Assembly (NCBI RefSeq): GCF_000321225.1
Contig: NW_004450662.1
Coordinates: 882,915-946,914 of the forward strand
DNA length: 64,000 bases
Source of the DNA: Odobenus rosmarus divergens
Lineage: Eukaryota; Chordata; Mammalia; Carnivora; Odobenidae
Reading direction: 5' to 3'
The notes under the pieces were generated by a model. That model had not been told where the DNA came from. It saw only the letters and a list, made by a program, of their open reading frames with translations, and did no database searches. Position 1 is the stretch's first letter. Each line of letters starts with the position of its first letter. Below are positions 43,736 to 53,200 of the stretch, one piece after another. The position numbers were made by a program, and so were the translations under genes.

Positions 43736-46479
43736 TTTTTTTTATATGAACAGAAGGAAGGAAGAAAAGAAGGGAGGGAGGAGGCAGAGAGAAACCCAGA
43801 AGGGAAGGGAAAGTACCATACACAATAAGTAAACAAGAGAAAGAAAAGTTTGTCACCTGGTAAGGAAGCTGGACGAGGCTTCTAGTGGGGTGCACCTGTT
43901 CCCCAGGCTGCCAGAAAGGTTTACTAAATTCTACCATCGATTGGCCCAGGGGTGTGTGCATGTTTGTGTGGGGAGGGGTCATGAAAAAGAATAATGGGGG
44001 AAAAGAATAAAAAGCAGCATAATTTCTAAGACTTTGAATACCACAAATGAGTCATCAAGTGGAATTTCACTTTGTCTTTCCGTATTTCCACAATTAGCCT
44101 ATTCATGTACACAAAAAGAGCACACAGCACATTCCGAAATGACACAAGACTTGTTCCAAGCTCTGAAGAGGGATGCTGGGACTCATCTTCCCTGCCATCC
44201 CTGGAGTGTGGACAGAGGTCCTGGCCTCTGCACTCCGCCGGGGACGAGACAAGGCACGGGGCCCCCGCCACCTCCTTTCATAACGTTTCTTGTATCTTTT
44301 CTTCCCTGTAAATTATACTCTCCAGGCCTTTGCTGGGAGAGATAATGCTGCTCCCATGTGAAGTGAATACCCAGTGCCCTGCATGCATGAGTGTGTCAAG
44401 GCTAACCAGGTCTATTGTTCTTAAACAGTGCTGCCGGAGAATTGTCTCCTTGTGCAGAATGATGCTGAAGAGATAAAAATATCTTTTATTTCTATAGTGC
44501 TATGCATCTTAAAGTGTGTTCCACATTTTGCAAACTATATATAGGCTCAATTCATTACCCATCCCCATAAAATACAGCCAGTGCTGTGGCAGGCACATGC
44601 CAGATGTTTGACAATGGTTTAATAACACAGCGGAGAAGTTAAATTGGATTCAGAAAACAGGAAATAGGATGTGGGGCACTAGGTAAAACTCTCCTATTCA
44701 TTCAACATTATGTGTTGAGTGCCTACCACCTACCAGGGCAAGAGCTGGTGCACGGGTAGTGAACTGGGGAGGCCCCACTCCTACCCTCATGGAGCTGCCG
44801 AGATATCGAGGAAGATTCACAAGCAGGCCCATTTTCCAGCCGAGTAGCATTTGTATTAAGACTGAGTTAAAAATACAAGGTGTCAGGGTCCTTATTGCCT
44901 TTCAAGGGAAGCCTGTACAACTAGCCACTCTGGTCTCAGCCTTCCCTTACTTTAATAAAAGGTTTGCATCTAGGGCAATTATAGGATGTACGTTGAAGAA
45001 AAGCTGTTCTGGAACCCAGAATCCAGGCATGGTGGGGCATGGTTCTGGGAAAAATAAGGAGAGGAGGGAGAGCACCAGTGAAGCAAGTTGCAGAAAGACT
45101 GAGGACAGTTAAGAGCAGGAGGAACATGGAACAGTTTGGGGGAAAGCTGGAACCAACGAGAGCAGAGGGGTCTATGAGGATTCCAGGCCGGCCACTGTTT
45201 TCTCATGGGTGGGGATCAGCCACTCCCAATCACTTGCCCTGACACTGGGAGCACCGCGCAAGCACCTCCAAATCTCTCCAGTCTGAGAGGGGTAGCCTCT
45301 GGAGAAGAGGCAACAGAGTCTCAGGACTGGGAGGGAACCTGGAGAGCCGCTGTCTCAAACCAGTCATTTTCGTAGACGAAGAAAGACACGGCCAGATTCA
45401 TAAAGTGGCTACAAAATTCAGTGTGTCCAAGCCAGACAGAGCCCGGTCCATAGACGCAACATGATCCCCTCCCTCAGGCTTGATCTTAGGGGAGTCAGGG
45501 GAGACAGATTCATCCTGCCGTTTGGGGGATGCTTCCAAAAGCCGAAGACCTGGTCCTTTGGGCCCTTTTGCACTCCCATGGAGAGACTGACCGCAAGGAT
45601 CAGGGTTCATGACCTACCTCCACAGATGTGATAAAGAAATGTGGCTCAGAAAATGAAAAAGAAATCGGCTAGAAGATTGTCACTGTCCAGGTCAGACAGG
45701 GTGCCACCCAGGGAGGACCCCTGAAGACCTTTTGGTCTCTGGAAGTATATGCGGCTTTGAGCTCTTATTAACTTACCCAGGACAGAGAGTCAGATCACCC
45801 TAAACTCCCAGGAGAGGCCCGTTCAAGATGTGTTTAAATCCCGACAAGAAGGTATTAGCCAGCACTGGCAGGATATATGAAAAACAAAAGGAAATGTGGT
45901 TTATAATGTATTTGTGCAACAAATATTGTGAAGAGGCATTAAACAGGAAATTCTCCACTCATGATGACTGCCTGTCTCATAAAACAGCCCCTTCCTCTCT
46001 CTCTCTTTATTCAGGCTAACGGCACCTCAGGAACACTAGGAGACAGAGAGAGGGCGTCAGGCCACCAGGAGCAATGGGGGAGAGTAAGGAGGGCAGGGCA
46101 CTACAAATACAAGACCCCAAAATTGGGGCTCTGGGCTGCATCTCAGCCCCCATCAGCTTCCCGTAGGGCCTCCAGCAAGTGAGCCTAGGCAGACCCATCT
46201 AGAAAGGATCCAGCCTGACAGATGACCTCCAGGGCAATTTCTGTGTTATTAAAAAGCCAATGAGATGTTTCATAAATATTTTTCCATGTCTCCATCTGTG
46301 TTTGCTTCTTCCCAGTTAGAAGACAAACATCTTCCCAACTAGAAGAACTTCGTGTATTCATTCCACACGTCTTTCTTAAGTATCCCACACAGGCCTTTGC
46401 CCAAATGGAGGAAATAATAAATATTACAGACATCGAACTAACAGCCAAGGGAAAGGTCACTGGAAAGTAGTGACGAGCT
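43736..46479. other. intergenic upstream of the CpG block
   Basis: A GA-rich tract (43750-43860) opens this stretch. 44460-44560 (GTGCTATGCATCTTAAAGTG, CCACATTTTGCAAACTATAT) is a MIR. 44695-44800 is an old low-copy repeat. 45300-45410 (AGGACTGGGAGGGAACCTGG) is MIR3/L3-like. The remainder is unrecognised and frames here have no recognisable content. Confidence 0.4.
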
Positions 46480-46858
46480 AGGGTCTGCGTGGTCTGTAAT
46501 GAACTCGGGCCGCTCAGGGCCCCCTCCCCCCGACACTGCTGCATCTGGACCCCTCCTGCCTCACTCTCTTTGTCCCAGACCTCAGAAAACTCTGGGGGGC
46601 ACGTCTGCTGCCTGGTCGGCTTGGAAGCAGTCCTGCGGAGACTTGGCCCTTCCGAAGCTTCTTGGCCAGCGAGCAGCAGAATCTGGAGCCAGCCCTCATT
46701 CTCTGCGGGCTCCGGCCTCCGCGTAGCTCTCGCCCGCCAGAGCCTGGTGGTTCAAAGGACACGGGACTGGGCACCAAAGGCCCGGGAGGAGGGGGCTTGG
46801 AGACTGATGAACTCGTCCTCCCGTGCTACGGTCCAGGAGAAGAAACGCTGGAGAGGAT

Positions 46859-46870
46859 GCCACCTGCTGG
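46859..46870 (-). promoter_or_regulatory. CTCF-like core motif
   Basis: GCCACCTGCTGG on the + strand reads CCAGCAGGTGGC on the - strand, an exact fit to the CTCF core CCASYAGRKGGC. It lies at the upstream side of the CpG-rich block. One motif match does not prove occupancy. Confidence 0.4.
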
Positions 46871-47120
46871 TGAGGGACCCCGGCTTGCGCGGTGGGAGCA
46901 TCAGGAGCCCTGGATGTAAAGAGAACCAGAATTCGGGCAGTTTTCCAAGTGCTTGGTTTTCTGCTGTCTCTTTCGGGCTGTCACCTCCACGGCGCCGTGC
47001 CCCGAGCCCCGGTGCCTCGCGTCCCGCATTCGGGACGCGCAGGCTCTTACTGGGGGGGCGGTCTTCCTCCTCCCCGCCGCTCCTTTCCCCTCCCCTCCCT
47101 TCTCCTCGCCTCCCCTCCCC

Positions 47121-47145
47121 TCGCCTCGCCTCGCCTCGCCTCGCC
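47121..47145 (+). repeat. (TCGCC)5 CpG-containing microsatellite
   Basis: Five perfect TCGCC units inside a longer C/T-rich, purine-free tract (about 47070-47145). Each unit carries a CpG, so the array is both length-variable and a methylation target. Confidence 0.9.
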
Positions 47146-47307
47146 GCGCGCTCCGAGGTCTAAGACTCTCCACTCTTCTCCATCAGGTGGAGCCGTCCGC
47201 GCCTCCCGCCCCCCGCCTCGCCCGCGAACTGCGCGCAGGCACCTTGCAGCGCCAGGAGGTTAACCGAGCCCCCGGAGGAGGTGAGGCCAAGGAGCGGCCG
47301 GGCGGAG

Positions 47308-47439
47308 ATGGCCGGGCCGCCGTCGGGGCTGGCGCCAGAGCCCGGCCGGCTGTGGGTCCTGCAGGTACCGCTGTCGTTCTCGCCGCCCCACGTGGTGGCT
47401 GCCGAAGATTGCCGTGGGTTTTCCGGCACTCAGGCTTGA
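47308..47439 (+). other. short ORF with internal splice-donor-like site
   Basis: A 43-codon frame starts MAGPPSGLAPEPGRLWVLQ in a strong start context (G at -3, G at +4). Immediately after codon 19 lies CTGCAG|GTACCG, a good splice-donor match in phase 0. The arrangement could be a small first exon of an unannotated transcript. KIRREL3 exon 1 ends in phase 1, so this would not substitute in frame for it. Without transcript data this stays speculative. Confidence 0.2.
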
Positions 47440-47514
47440 AACGCCTAACCGTCCTTTTAGAGGCAGGCAGCTCACCACTTAATCCAAGCTTTTTTCCCTT
47501 TCTGCCGGAGACCG

Positions 47515-47592
47515 GAGGCTGCGGGGAGGGGGCGGAAGGGGGTTGCGGGGGGGGGGGGGGGGAGCGGAAGGGGGAGGGGGGAAGAAGGGAAT
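47515..47592 (+). other. G-quadruplex-prone G-rich tract with 16-G run
   Basis: Multiple runs of three or more G (GGGGAGGGGGCGGAAGGGGG, then 16 consecutive G at 47547-47562, then AAGGGGGAGGGGGG) satisfy the usual four-run quadruplex rule several times over. It lies on the + strand at the downstream edge of the CpG block. Confidence 0.8.
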
Positions 47593-47620
47593 AGGCCCAG
47601 CTGGCTGGGGGGGATCAGAG

Positions 47621-49499
47621 CCAGTCTGAGGGTCGTGAGGCCAGTCTCAGGGACCAGTGGGAGAGCGAAACAAGGTCCTTCAACCTCGGATTCCCACCAA
47701 CCCTCTCCGGTCCAAGACCGAGTGTGTGTGTATGTGTGTGTGTGTGGTGAGCACACGCCTGTACGTGGGCCTGATTTGCGTGTATTGCACAGTTCACTAG
47801 CCTCACGACCCTGGTTTTGTAATATTTCCCTGGGGGCTGAATTAAGCAAATCTGGGCCCCAGGCCACTTAGGAATTAGCAGTCAAAATCAAACAGCAGCT
47901 TAAAGGATAAATGTTAGTTAAAACATCCAGTGTTGCTTTGTGAGGTAGGGTGTACATTCTCACATTATTAGTCTTATTCACTGCAAGGCTTGCCTTAGGA
48001 ATGGTGCCCAGACCTTAAATTTCTCCCCTCACCCAGTAGGCTTAATGGAGAGCTCCTACTAAAGTTAAAGCACTCTACATGCCATGTTCTCACTCTTAAC
48101 ATGTTGTCTGACATAGGTTGTTTAGAATCATCATTCATCTTGCTTGTGTGTTTCTGATTTGCCTCTTCTGCTTCACTGTCTTCTCTGTCATCGACTCATC
48201 GGGGCTGAGGCTGTGCTGACACTTTGCTTCTGTACCTTGTTTGCTAATTTAGCTGATGGTGTGTCTCTTTTGGGTCCTCTTGGTTTCTGTTGCTCAGCAT
48301 TTCTTTTCTCCCCCAAAGCTTGCTTACAAATTTCCCTTTGATCTGTTTAACAGCCTCTAAAGGATGCAGTTAAATAAACTATTAAGTTAAGAATAGAAAA
48401 GTCAACAAAGCAGACACCTACTAATTTGTCGATCTTTGATGTCAACTACCAGATACAAGTAAGCCCCTACCAGCACACACTTTTCTCATGGGGCCCTACT
48501 TCTCTTTTCTTGTTCATCAATACCAAGGGATACATTTTTAAAGTTAACATCCACATGGAAACTTGGAGATGGAATGTGCCTTGAAGTCAGTAAAATCCCC
48601 CAAGTACGTAATACTGATGGAAGGAAGGCTAAGAGTTTCCCAAAAACCTCCCCAAGGTCCGGTGACTGAAAAAAGCAATGAATGATTTTGTACTGAAAGG
48701 CACTCATCAAGAGAGCATCTTCCAGCTTTCTCCCCCTACTCTTTAGCCCCCCCCTTCTGTATAATGCTGCATATTATACTTAGTTGTAACTATCCTTATA
48801 GTTTGTATCTCACGTGTATACTCTGCTTCCACAATAAACTGTGAGCTCCAGAAGGCATGGTCTGTGCCTGGGATTTTAGCTCCCCCAGTGCCTGCTTATC
48901 CCAGGTATATCTAAATGTCCACCAAGGAAACAGACCTAGAGAAATTGTTTGTTATCCTGGAGGAAAACAGAGTTTGATTCGAGTGTGGGCTTCACCACAG
49001 GTAAAAGACCTGAAGGTTCTTCCCAGGCAGTTGCCTATGACCTTGGCCTCTCCTTCGCAATAGGATTCACAGCACCTCTTGGAGAAAAAGACACCCTAAG
49101 AGTGATGGAGTGCTTATTAGAGGAGAGGCTGCAAATGCAAAGACAGGCTACTCCCCTCTCCTTGTTGAAAAATGCACAAACCAGGATGGTAATAATAACA
49201 AATGGGCATGTGTCACAGACCTGCTTGATTTCCCTCTAGTTCCTTCATTTTGTTTTGGAGGACTAGTGCAAAGCAAACTAAGGTCTGGACGTTCGGGTTT
49301 TTATGACCTACCTCCCCTTTCTAGGAAAGTCTCCAAAAAAATGTAAAACGTGCTTATCTCTTCCCCAACTCCGAGACTCCAGCTGCACACATTGGCCAAG
49401 TCCTTCCCAGGGAAAGATGCACCCCCCCCACCCCCACCCCTCGCGGCTTCGCTGTTTCCCTTTCAGCCAGTTCCCAATCCCCCGTGCAAAGGCAGGGCC
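47621..49499. other. linker between distal CpG block and promoter
   Basis: A (TG)n-rich tract lies at 47721-47747. 48740-48900 (AATAAACTGTGAGCTCCAGA, AGGCATGGTCTGTGCC) is an L2-type end. The rest is unrecognised single-copy DNA, C-rich at 49420-49450. Confidence 0.45.
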
Positions 49500-49910
49500 C
49501 GCATATTTTAATGCGTGTGCCTGCATATAGTCCCCCTCAACTTCATTCCCGTTGAACAACATTATGTGGGGTGGACAAAAAGTCACAGTCGGCTCCCTGT
49601 TCAAGATGCCTTTTGGCCAATAATGGTGGCAAAAGCTGCATTTCCCCCTGTTTAGGGGGGGAAAGGAGAAGGGAAGAGAGAGCAGAGCCTCCCAGTCAGC
49701 CCTCTGCTTTGCATACATCTCCTTTTTCCAAGTGTTTCCTCTTTAATTATGACCTGTTCCTCCTCCCTCGCCCCCCCGCCCCAGCTTCAGTGAAAGGAGC
49801 CCTTCTGTCACTCGTCACTGGCTCCCGCGCCCGCCCGCTCGCGAGCTCGCTGTGGGAGGAGCCCGCTGCCGGAGGAAGCCAAAGCCGTGCGCCGGGGCTG
49901 CCGAGAGCCA
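49500..49910 (+). promoter_or_regulatory. KIRREL3: KIRREL3 proximal promoter (probable)
   Basis: AT-rich to GC-rich transition just upstream of exon 1. There is a CCAAT box in GGCCAATAATGG (49617-49621), an octamer-like CTTTGCAT (49707-49714), a TAATTA homeodomain core (49744-49749), and Sp1-type CCCCGCCCC near 49774-49782. No canonical TATA box stands at a clear distance from a start site, which suits a dispersed CpG-island promoter. The transcription start cannot be fixed from sequence. Confidence 0.55.
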
Positions 49911-49914
49911 CAGA

Positions 49915-49971
49915 ATGGATCCGCTCCGAGCGGGGACGTCGCTGACGAGCCCGGCTTCCCGCGGGGGCTAG
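49915..49971 (+). other. upstream ORF 1 in KIRREL3 5' leader
   Basis: An 18-codon frame, MDPLRAGTSLTSPASRGG, ends in TAG well before the main start. Its context is strong (A at -3, G at +4), so a leader that includes it would be expected to lose some scanning ribosomes here. It applies only if transcription begins upstream of 49915. Confidence 0.5.
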
Positions 49972-50062
49972 GAGCCCGGCCACTGGCCCCGGCAGGCTGC
50001 GGAGACCCGGAGGCCCCGAGGAGAGCGGCGCCGCGCCGAGGGACCGACGCACGGACAGCCCG

Positions 50063-50235
50063 ATGGTTGGCGCGAACCCGGGAGGACCGCGGCGGAGGCT
50101 GAGCACGGCGAGCCGCCCGGGAGGAGAAACTAACTGCCAACCCAAGTTGCCCCGCCGGCTCTCCCTCACTGCGCTGAGGAATGAAACCTTTCCAGCTCGA
50201 TCTGCTCTTCGTGTGCTTCTTCCTTTTCAGTCAAG
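50063..50235 (+). other. upstream ORF 2 overlapping the KIRREL3 start
   Basis: An ATG at 50063 (C at -3, G at +4, moderate context) opens a frame that stays open through the main ATG in another frame and reaches the splice donor without a stop. After splicing it would continue into exon 2. An overlapping uORF of this type prevents reinitiation at the main start by ribosomes that used it, so it is a candidate translational brake. Confidence 0.5.
50181..50235 (+). CDS. KIRREL3: KIRREL3 coding exon 1 (partial gene)
   Basis: This exon encodes MKPFQLDLLFVCFFLFSQ plus the first base of a Glu codon, then the donor AAG|GTAGGA. It matches from memory the N-terminus of mammalian KIRREL3 (NEPH2), an immunoglobulin-superfamily cell-adhesion protein with five extracellular Ig domains and one membrane span. 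KIRREL3 acts in synapse formation and axon sorting and is related to the slit-diaphragm protein NEPH1. The exon supplies the start and hydrophobic core of the signal peptide; the Ig domains are encoded beyond the window. The start is supported by an in-frame TGA two codons upstream (50175-50177), a G at -3, and the CpG-island promoter. The frame continues into intron 1 to 50747 (188 codons), which would matter only if the intron were retained. Confidence 0.9.
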
Positions 50236-53200
50236 GTAGGAGCCCCCGCGCGGGCGGCCGGAGTTGCAAAGAAAGTCGGCTGGGTTGGCGGGGCGCGGGG
50301 AGGCTAAGGGCAGGAGCGTGGGCCGGCTTCGGAAAGTCGAGCCGATCGATGCGTCCGAGATGCGCTGGCGTGGCTTCTTTGCCTTTGCCAGTGCAACAAG
50401 ATGGTACTGTTTCTTTTCCTTTGGAAGGAAGGGGTGTAGGAGGGGTGACTTTCTCCTCTCACTTGTCAACATCCAGCTCAAACTCTCCAATGCAAATGAG
50501 TTCTTTATGCTCCTGGGATGTTAATGAGGCAGTATCTGTGTGGCTCTGCCGCGCTGAACTTCTGGGCACCTCTCTCCTTCAGACTCAGGTTTGGGAGAAG
50601 GAGAGGGTCGGGAAGGAGAGCTTTGTTGAGGTGGATATTTCAGCTCCAATAAGGTCTGGCTTGCAGGAGTGGATTCAGAAGCCAGTGTGTGCCGGTTTTG
50701 CTCGGTTGCCGAAGGGGCCGCAATTACCCATTGCACCGTGGGGGTAATTTGCGGTGGTGGGGAAAAAGCTTGTCAAGAGTTTCATTGAATGGAATCGGGT
50801 TCTCGGAATACGGCTGAATTCTGAAACCCACACAGCCCCGGATTCAGGGTCTAAAGTGAAAGGTCGCCCCTGGTGCTGATTGTTTACTTTGTGCAGCCTA
50901 GCAGGGGCAGAGAGGCTGGTGGACTTACCCCCGCCCCAAAGAACTTTGCTACCTCTGGTCTGGCTCCCTGCCAAAGAGAGGGGTGGGTGCTGGCATGGTG
51001 GAGGGAGGGGAGGGCGATCTGGGGAGGGACGGTGAGTGCCTACTTAGCCAAAGGCATCAAAAGTCACCTGTGGAATTGAGTTCAAAGGGGGAGAAGTAAA
51101 GCAGCCCTCTGCCATCTGAGGCAGCATTTGTGCCAGCCAGCACGGCTCCGGGAGGGACAGGACTCTCAGAAAAATCCACAACAGAGCTTGTCCATCTGTT
51201 GATTAAATGAAGGGTAAAAGTTTTCAAGAAAGCAGAGCACCGCCATGGGTGGCTGGCTTTGCAAGCAAACAGCATGTCTCTTTTTCTTTCCCTGTCAAGG
51301 AGAAGCCAAATGTAAGCAAAAACCCACGCCTCCTTCCTCTGCTCTTTCATTGGTACTTACGGTCACTGCAGATTTCCCCCTTACCAAACTTTGCTCATGG
51401 CCATCCTGATTAAACCCGGGGGGGCCTTTCCCCCATAACAGTGTGTATGCTCCCATTTCAATGTGTACACACACACATGCACACACTCATGTATTCACAT
51501 GGTAGTGTGCATCTCACCAGGGCTCCCTACAGCAGCAGGAAGATAAATTGCCTTCCCTAGAGTTTTCAGGCTGAATGAATAAGAACTATCTCAGAACACT
51601 GGTACAGAAACAGTTTGGGTTATATTACCATTTTGTGAGATTACCCTCCTTCTTGGATGCCTGTGTGCTTGCTTATGGACACATACACACACACACACAC
51701 ACACAAACTCACTCACACTCACACTCCCATTCTTCTTTGCCTCTTCCCAATTCACTCAGGAAGTTGCCTGTAGAATCCCTACAAGGAGGAGCCCACCATC
51801 CCCCCCTCCACAAACGTTCATGGGACCCGCGCACATTTTAATCCTCCTGTGTGTTGTTGGAAAGCTGGAGCTGTGATTCTCCTCTAGATTGGCATAAGAA
51901 GCCTTTGGTGTCTGAGTGCCTCTTTGGCTGTCTGAATCATCACAGTATGCATCTTCTGCTTTGCTTATCCCTTTCTCAGTACCGGAGCTGTTTCTTCGCT
52001 GTCTCGTATGAATCTTTAAATATTTACCTGTGGAGGTTAAACGCTCCGTTTCATCCACCCTTAGCCCTGAGAGCACTAGGAAGAAACCACAGCATCCTGC
52101 AGTGCCTACTTCCTTGTGATTCCTGAGTGTTCCGAGCTTAGCCAGCACTGCCCACCCTACCCAACGGTAGATGTCAGGGCCCACGGGGCTCCAATATAGG
52201 TCTAAAGAAAGATGATGAGACAAAGTGGATGTAGCCAGTCAAAATACCCTAAATCACTGGACACTGTAGGTTTCGTGAATAGACAGCATCTGATGACAGG
52301 AATTAAGGGCCAAGTGGGATGCTTTTTATGGACTTTTGTGATATGCCACTTTTTGACTTGATCTGTAGACATGTGTTTTAATGTGGATGTTGTCCTGAGT
52401 ATTGTGAATTCCCCAGAGGATTCTATTTGACCCTACACCTATATGATCAGTTTCTATACTGTGCCCACCTCTACCTAGCGCCGTATATTTCTCAAGTTAT
52501 TAGTTAGAGTGCATCCACTTCCGAGAGGTCGTGAGAGGACTAGCCCTCAGGCCCGAGGCGACACCCGCAGACATCCCCCTGACTGAAGTTGCCTGGCATG
52601 CCCCACCGAGTCACCTATTTGACCCCCCCCCGCCCCGACCTCGTGCACACGCTTCCTCCTGGGATGCTTCCCAAGGAAATGTGCAGGGACTCAGGGATGC
52701 CTCTCCTCTCAGAGAAAACAAATGTCCAGGGTTCTTTTTAGGCCTTTATCTGGCGCTCCAGTGACACCTCCATCTGCTGCCCAGAACCTCTCCCAGTGGG
52801 AGCCTATGTGTCATTTTAGAGTTTCTGGAAACACAATTTTCATGCTTCCTGTTCCCGTTGTCTTAGTCCCCCTATGGAAGGAGAGCTCCAAAGAGCGCTC
52901 TGAAGACTTTTGTGGCAAAAACATTTAAGTCAAAACTCTTAAAAGTCCCTTTCAGTTGTCTTTTCTCTCCCAATCTGTCTGATATTCATTCACTTTTACT
53001 TGTTCTCGTAACCCTTTAGAGAATGAATTCCAAGTATAATCAATGTCAGCAATACGCTGTATCTCCTCTCCTTTGAAAGTTTGGGCTTTTCGTGGAGCTG
53101 GAGATTAAATATTTATTTATCTTTCCTAAGGTGGCAGTAGAAAGACCAAATGGCATGCCTCCATTTCCGCCCCTGCCAAAGTCCCCGGGCCTGGCTCCCC

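Larger units (their letters stand above)
46480..47620. promoter_or_regulatory. distal CpG island upstream of KIRREL3
   Basis: A GC- and CpG-rich block, densest at about 46970-47400, lies 2.6-3.7 kb upstream of KIRREL3 exon 1, while flanking DNA is ordinary. CpG density this high normally reflects a germline-unmethylated promoter. It may be an alternative KIRREL3 promoter, the start of a non-coding transcript on either strand, or a distal element. Long open frames here (up to 224 codons at 46489-47163 and 213 at 46953-47594) overlap in several frames on both strands and follow from low stop density in GC-rich DNA. Confidence 0.65.
49780..50340. promoter_or_regulatory. KIRREL3: CpG island over KIRREL3 exon 1
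   Basis: Strongly GC- and CpG-rich (GCCCGCCCGCTCGCGAGCTC and many similar strings). It covers the presumed transcription start, 5' UTR, first coding exon and the start of intron 1. The antisense frames within it (up to 140 codons at 49747-50169) reflect low stop density, although a divergent antisense transcript from this island is common in mammals and cannot be excluded. Confidence 0.8.

Noticed and set aside
46489..47594. Open frames of 224 and 213 codons in the distal CpG block
   Set aside because: They overlap in several frames on both strands, run through the (TCGCC)n and poly-G tracts, are low-complexity Arg/Pro/Ser/Gly-rich, and follow from scarce stop codons in GC-rich DNA.
49747..50169. 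140- and 110-codon antisense frames over the KIRREL3 promoter
   Set aside because: GC-rich CpG-island sequence with few stops. No domain, and overlapping frames on both strands. A divergent non-coding transcript is possible but not shown.
50236..50747. Continuation of the KIRREL3 exon 1 frame to 188 codons
   Set aside because: The frame passes straight through a good splice donor at the expected exon end, and the downstream residues have no Ig-domain character. It is intron read-through.
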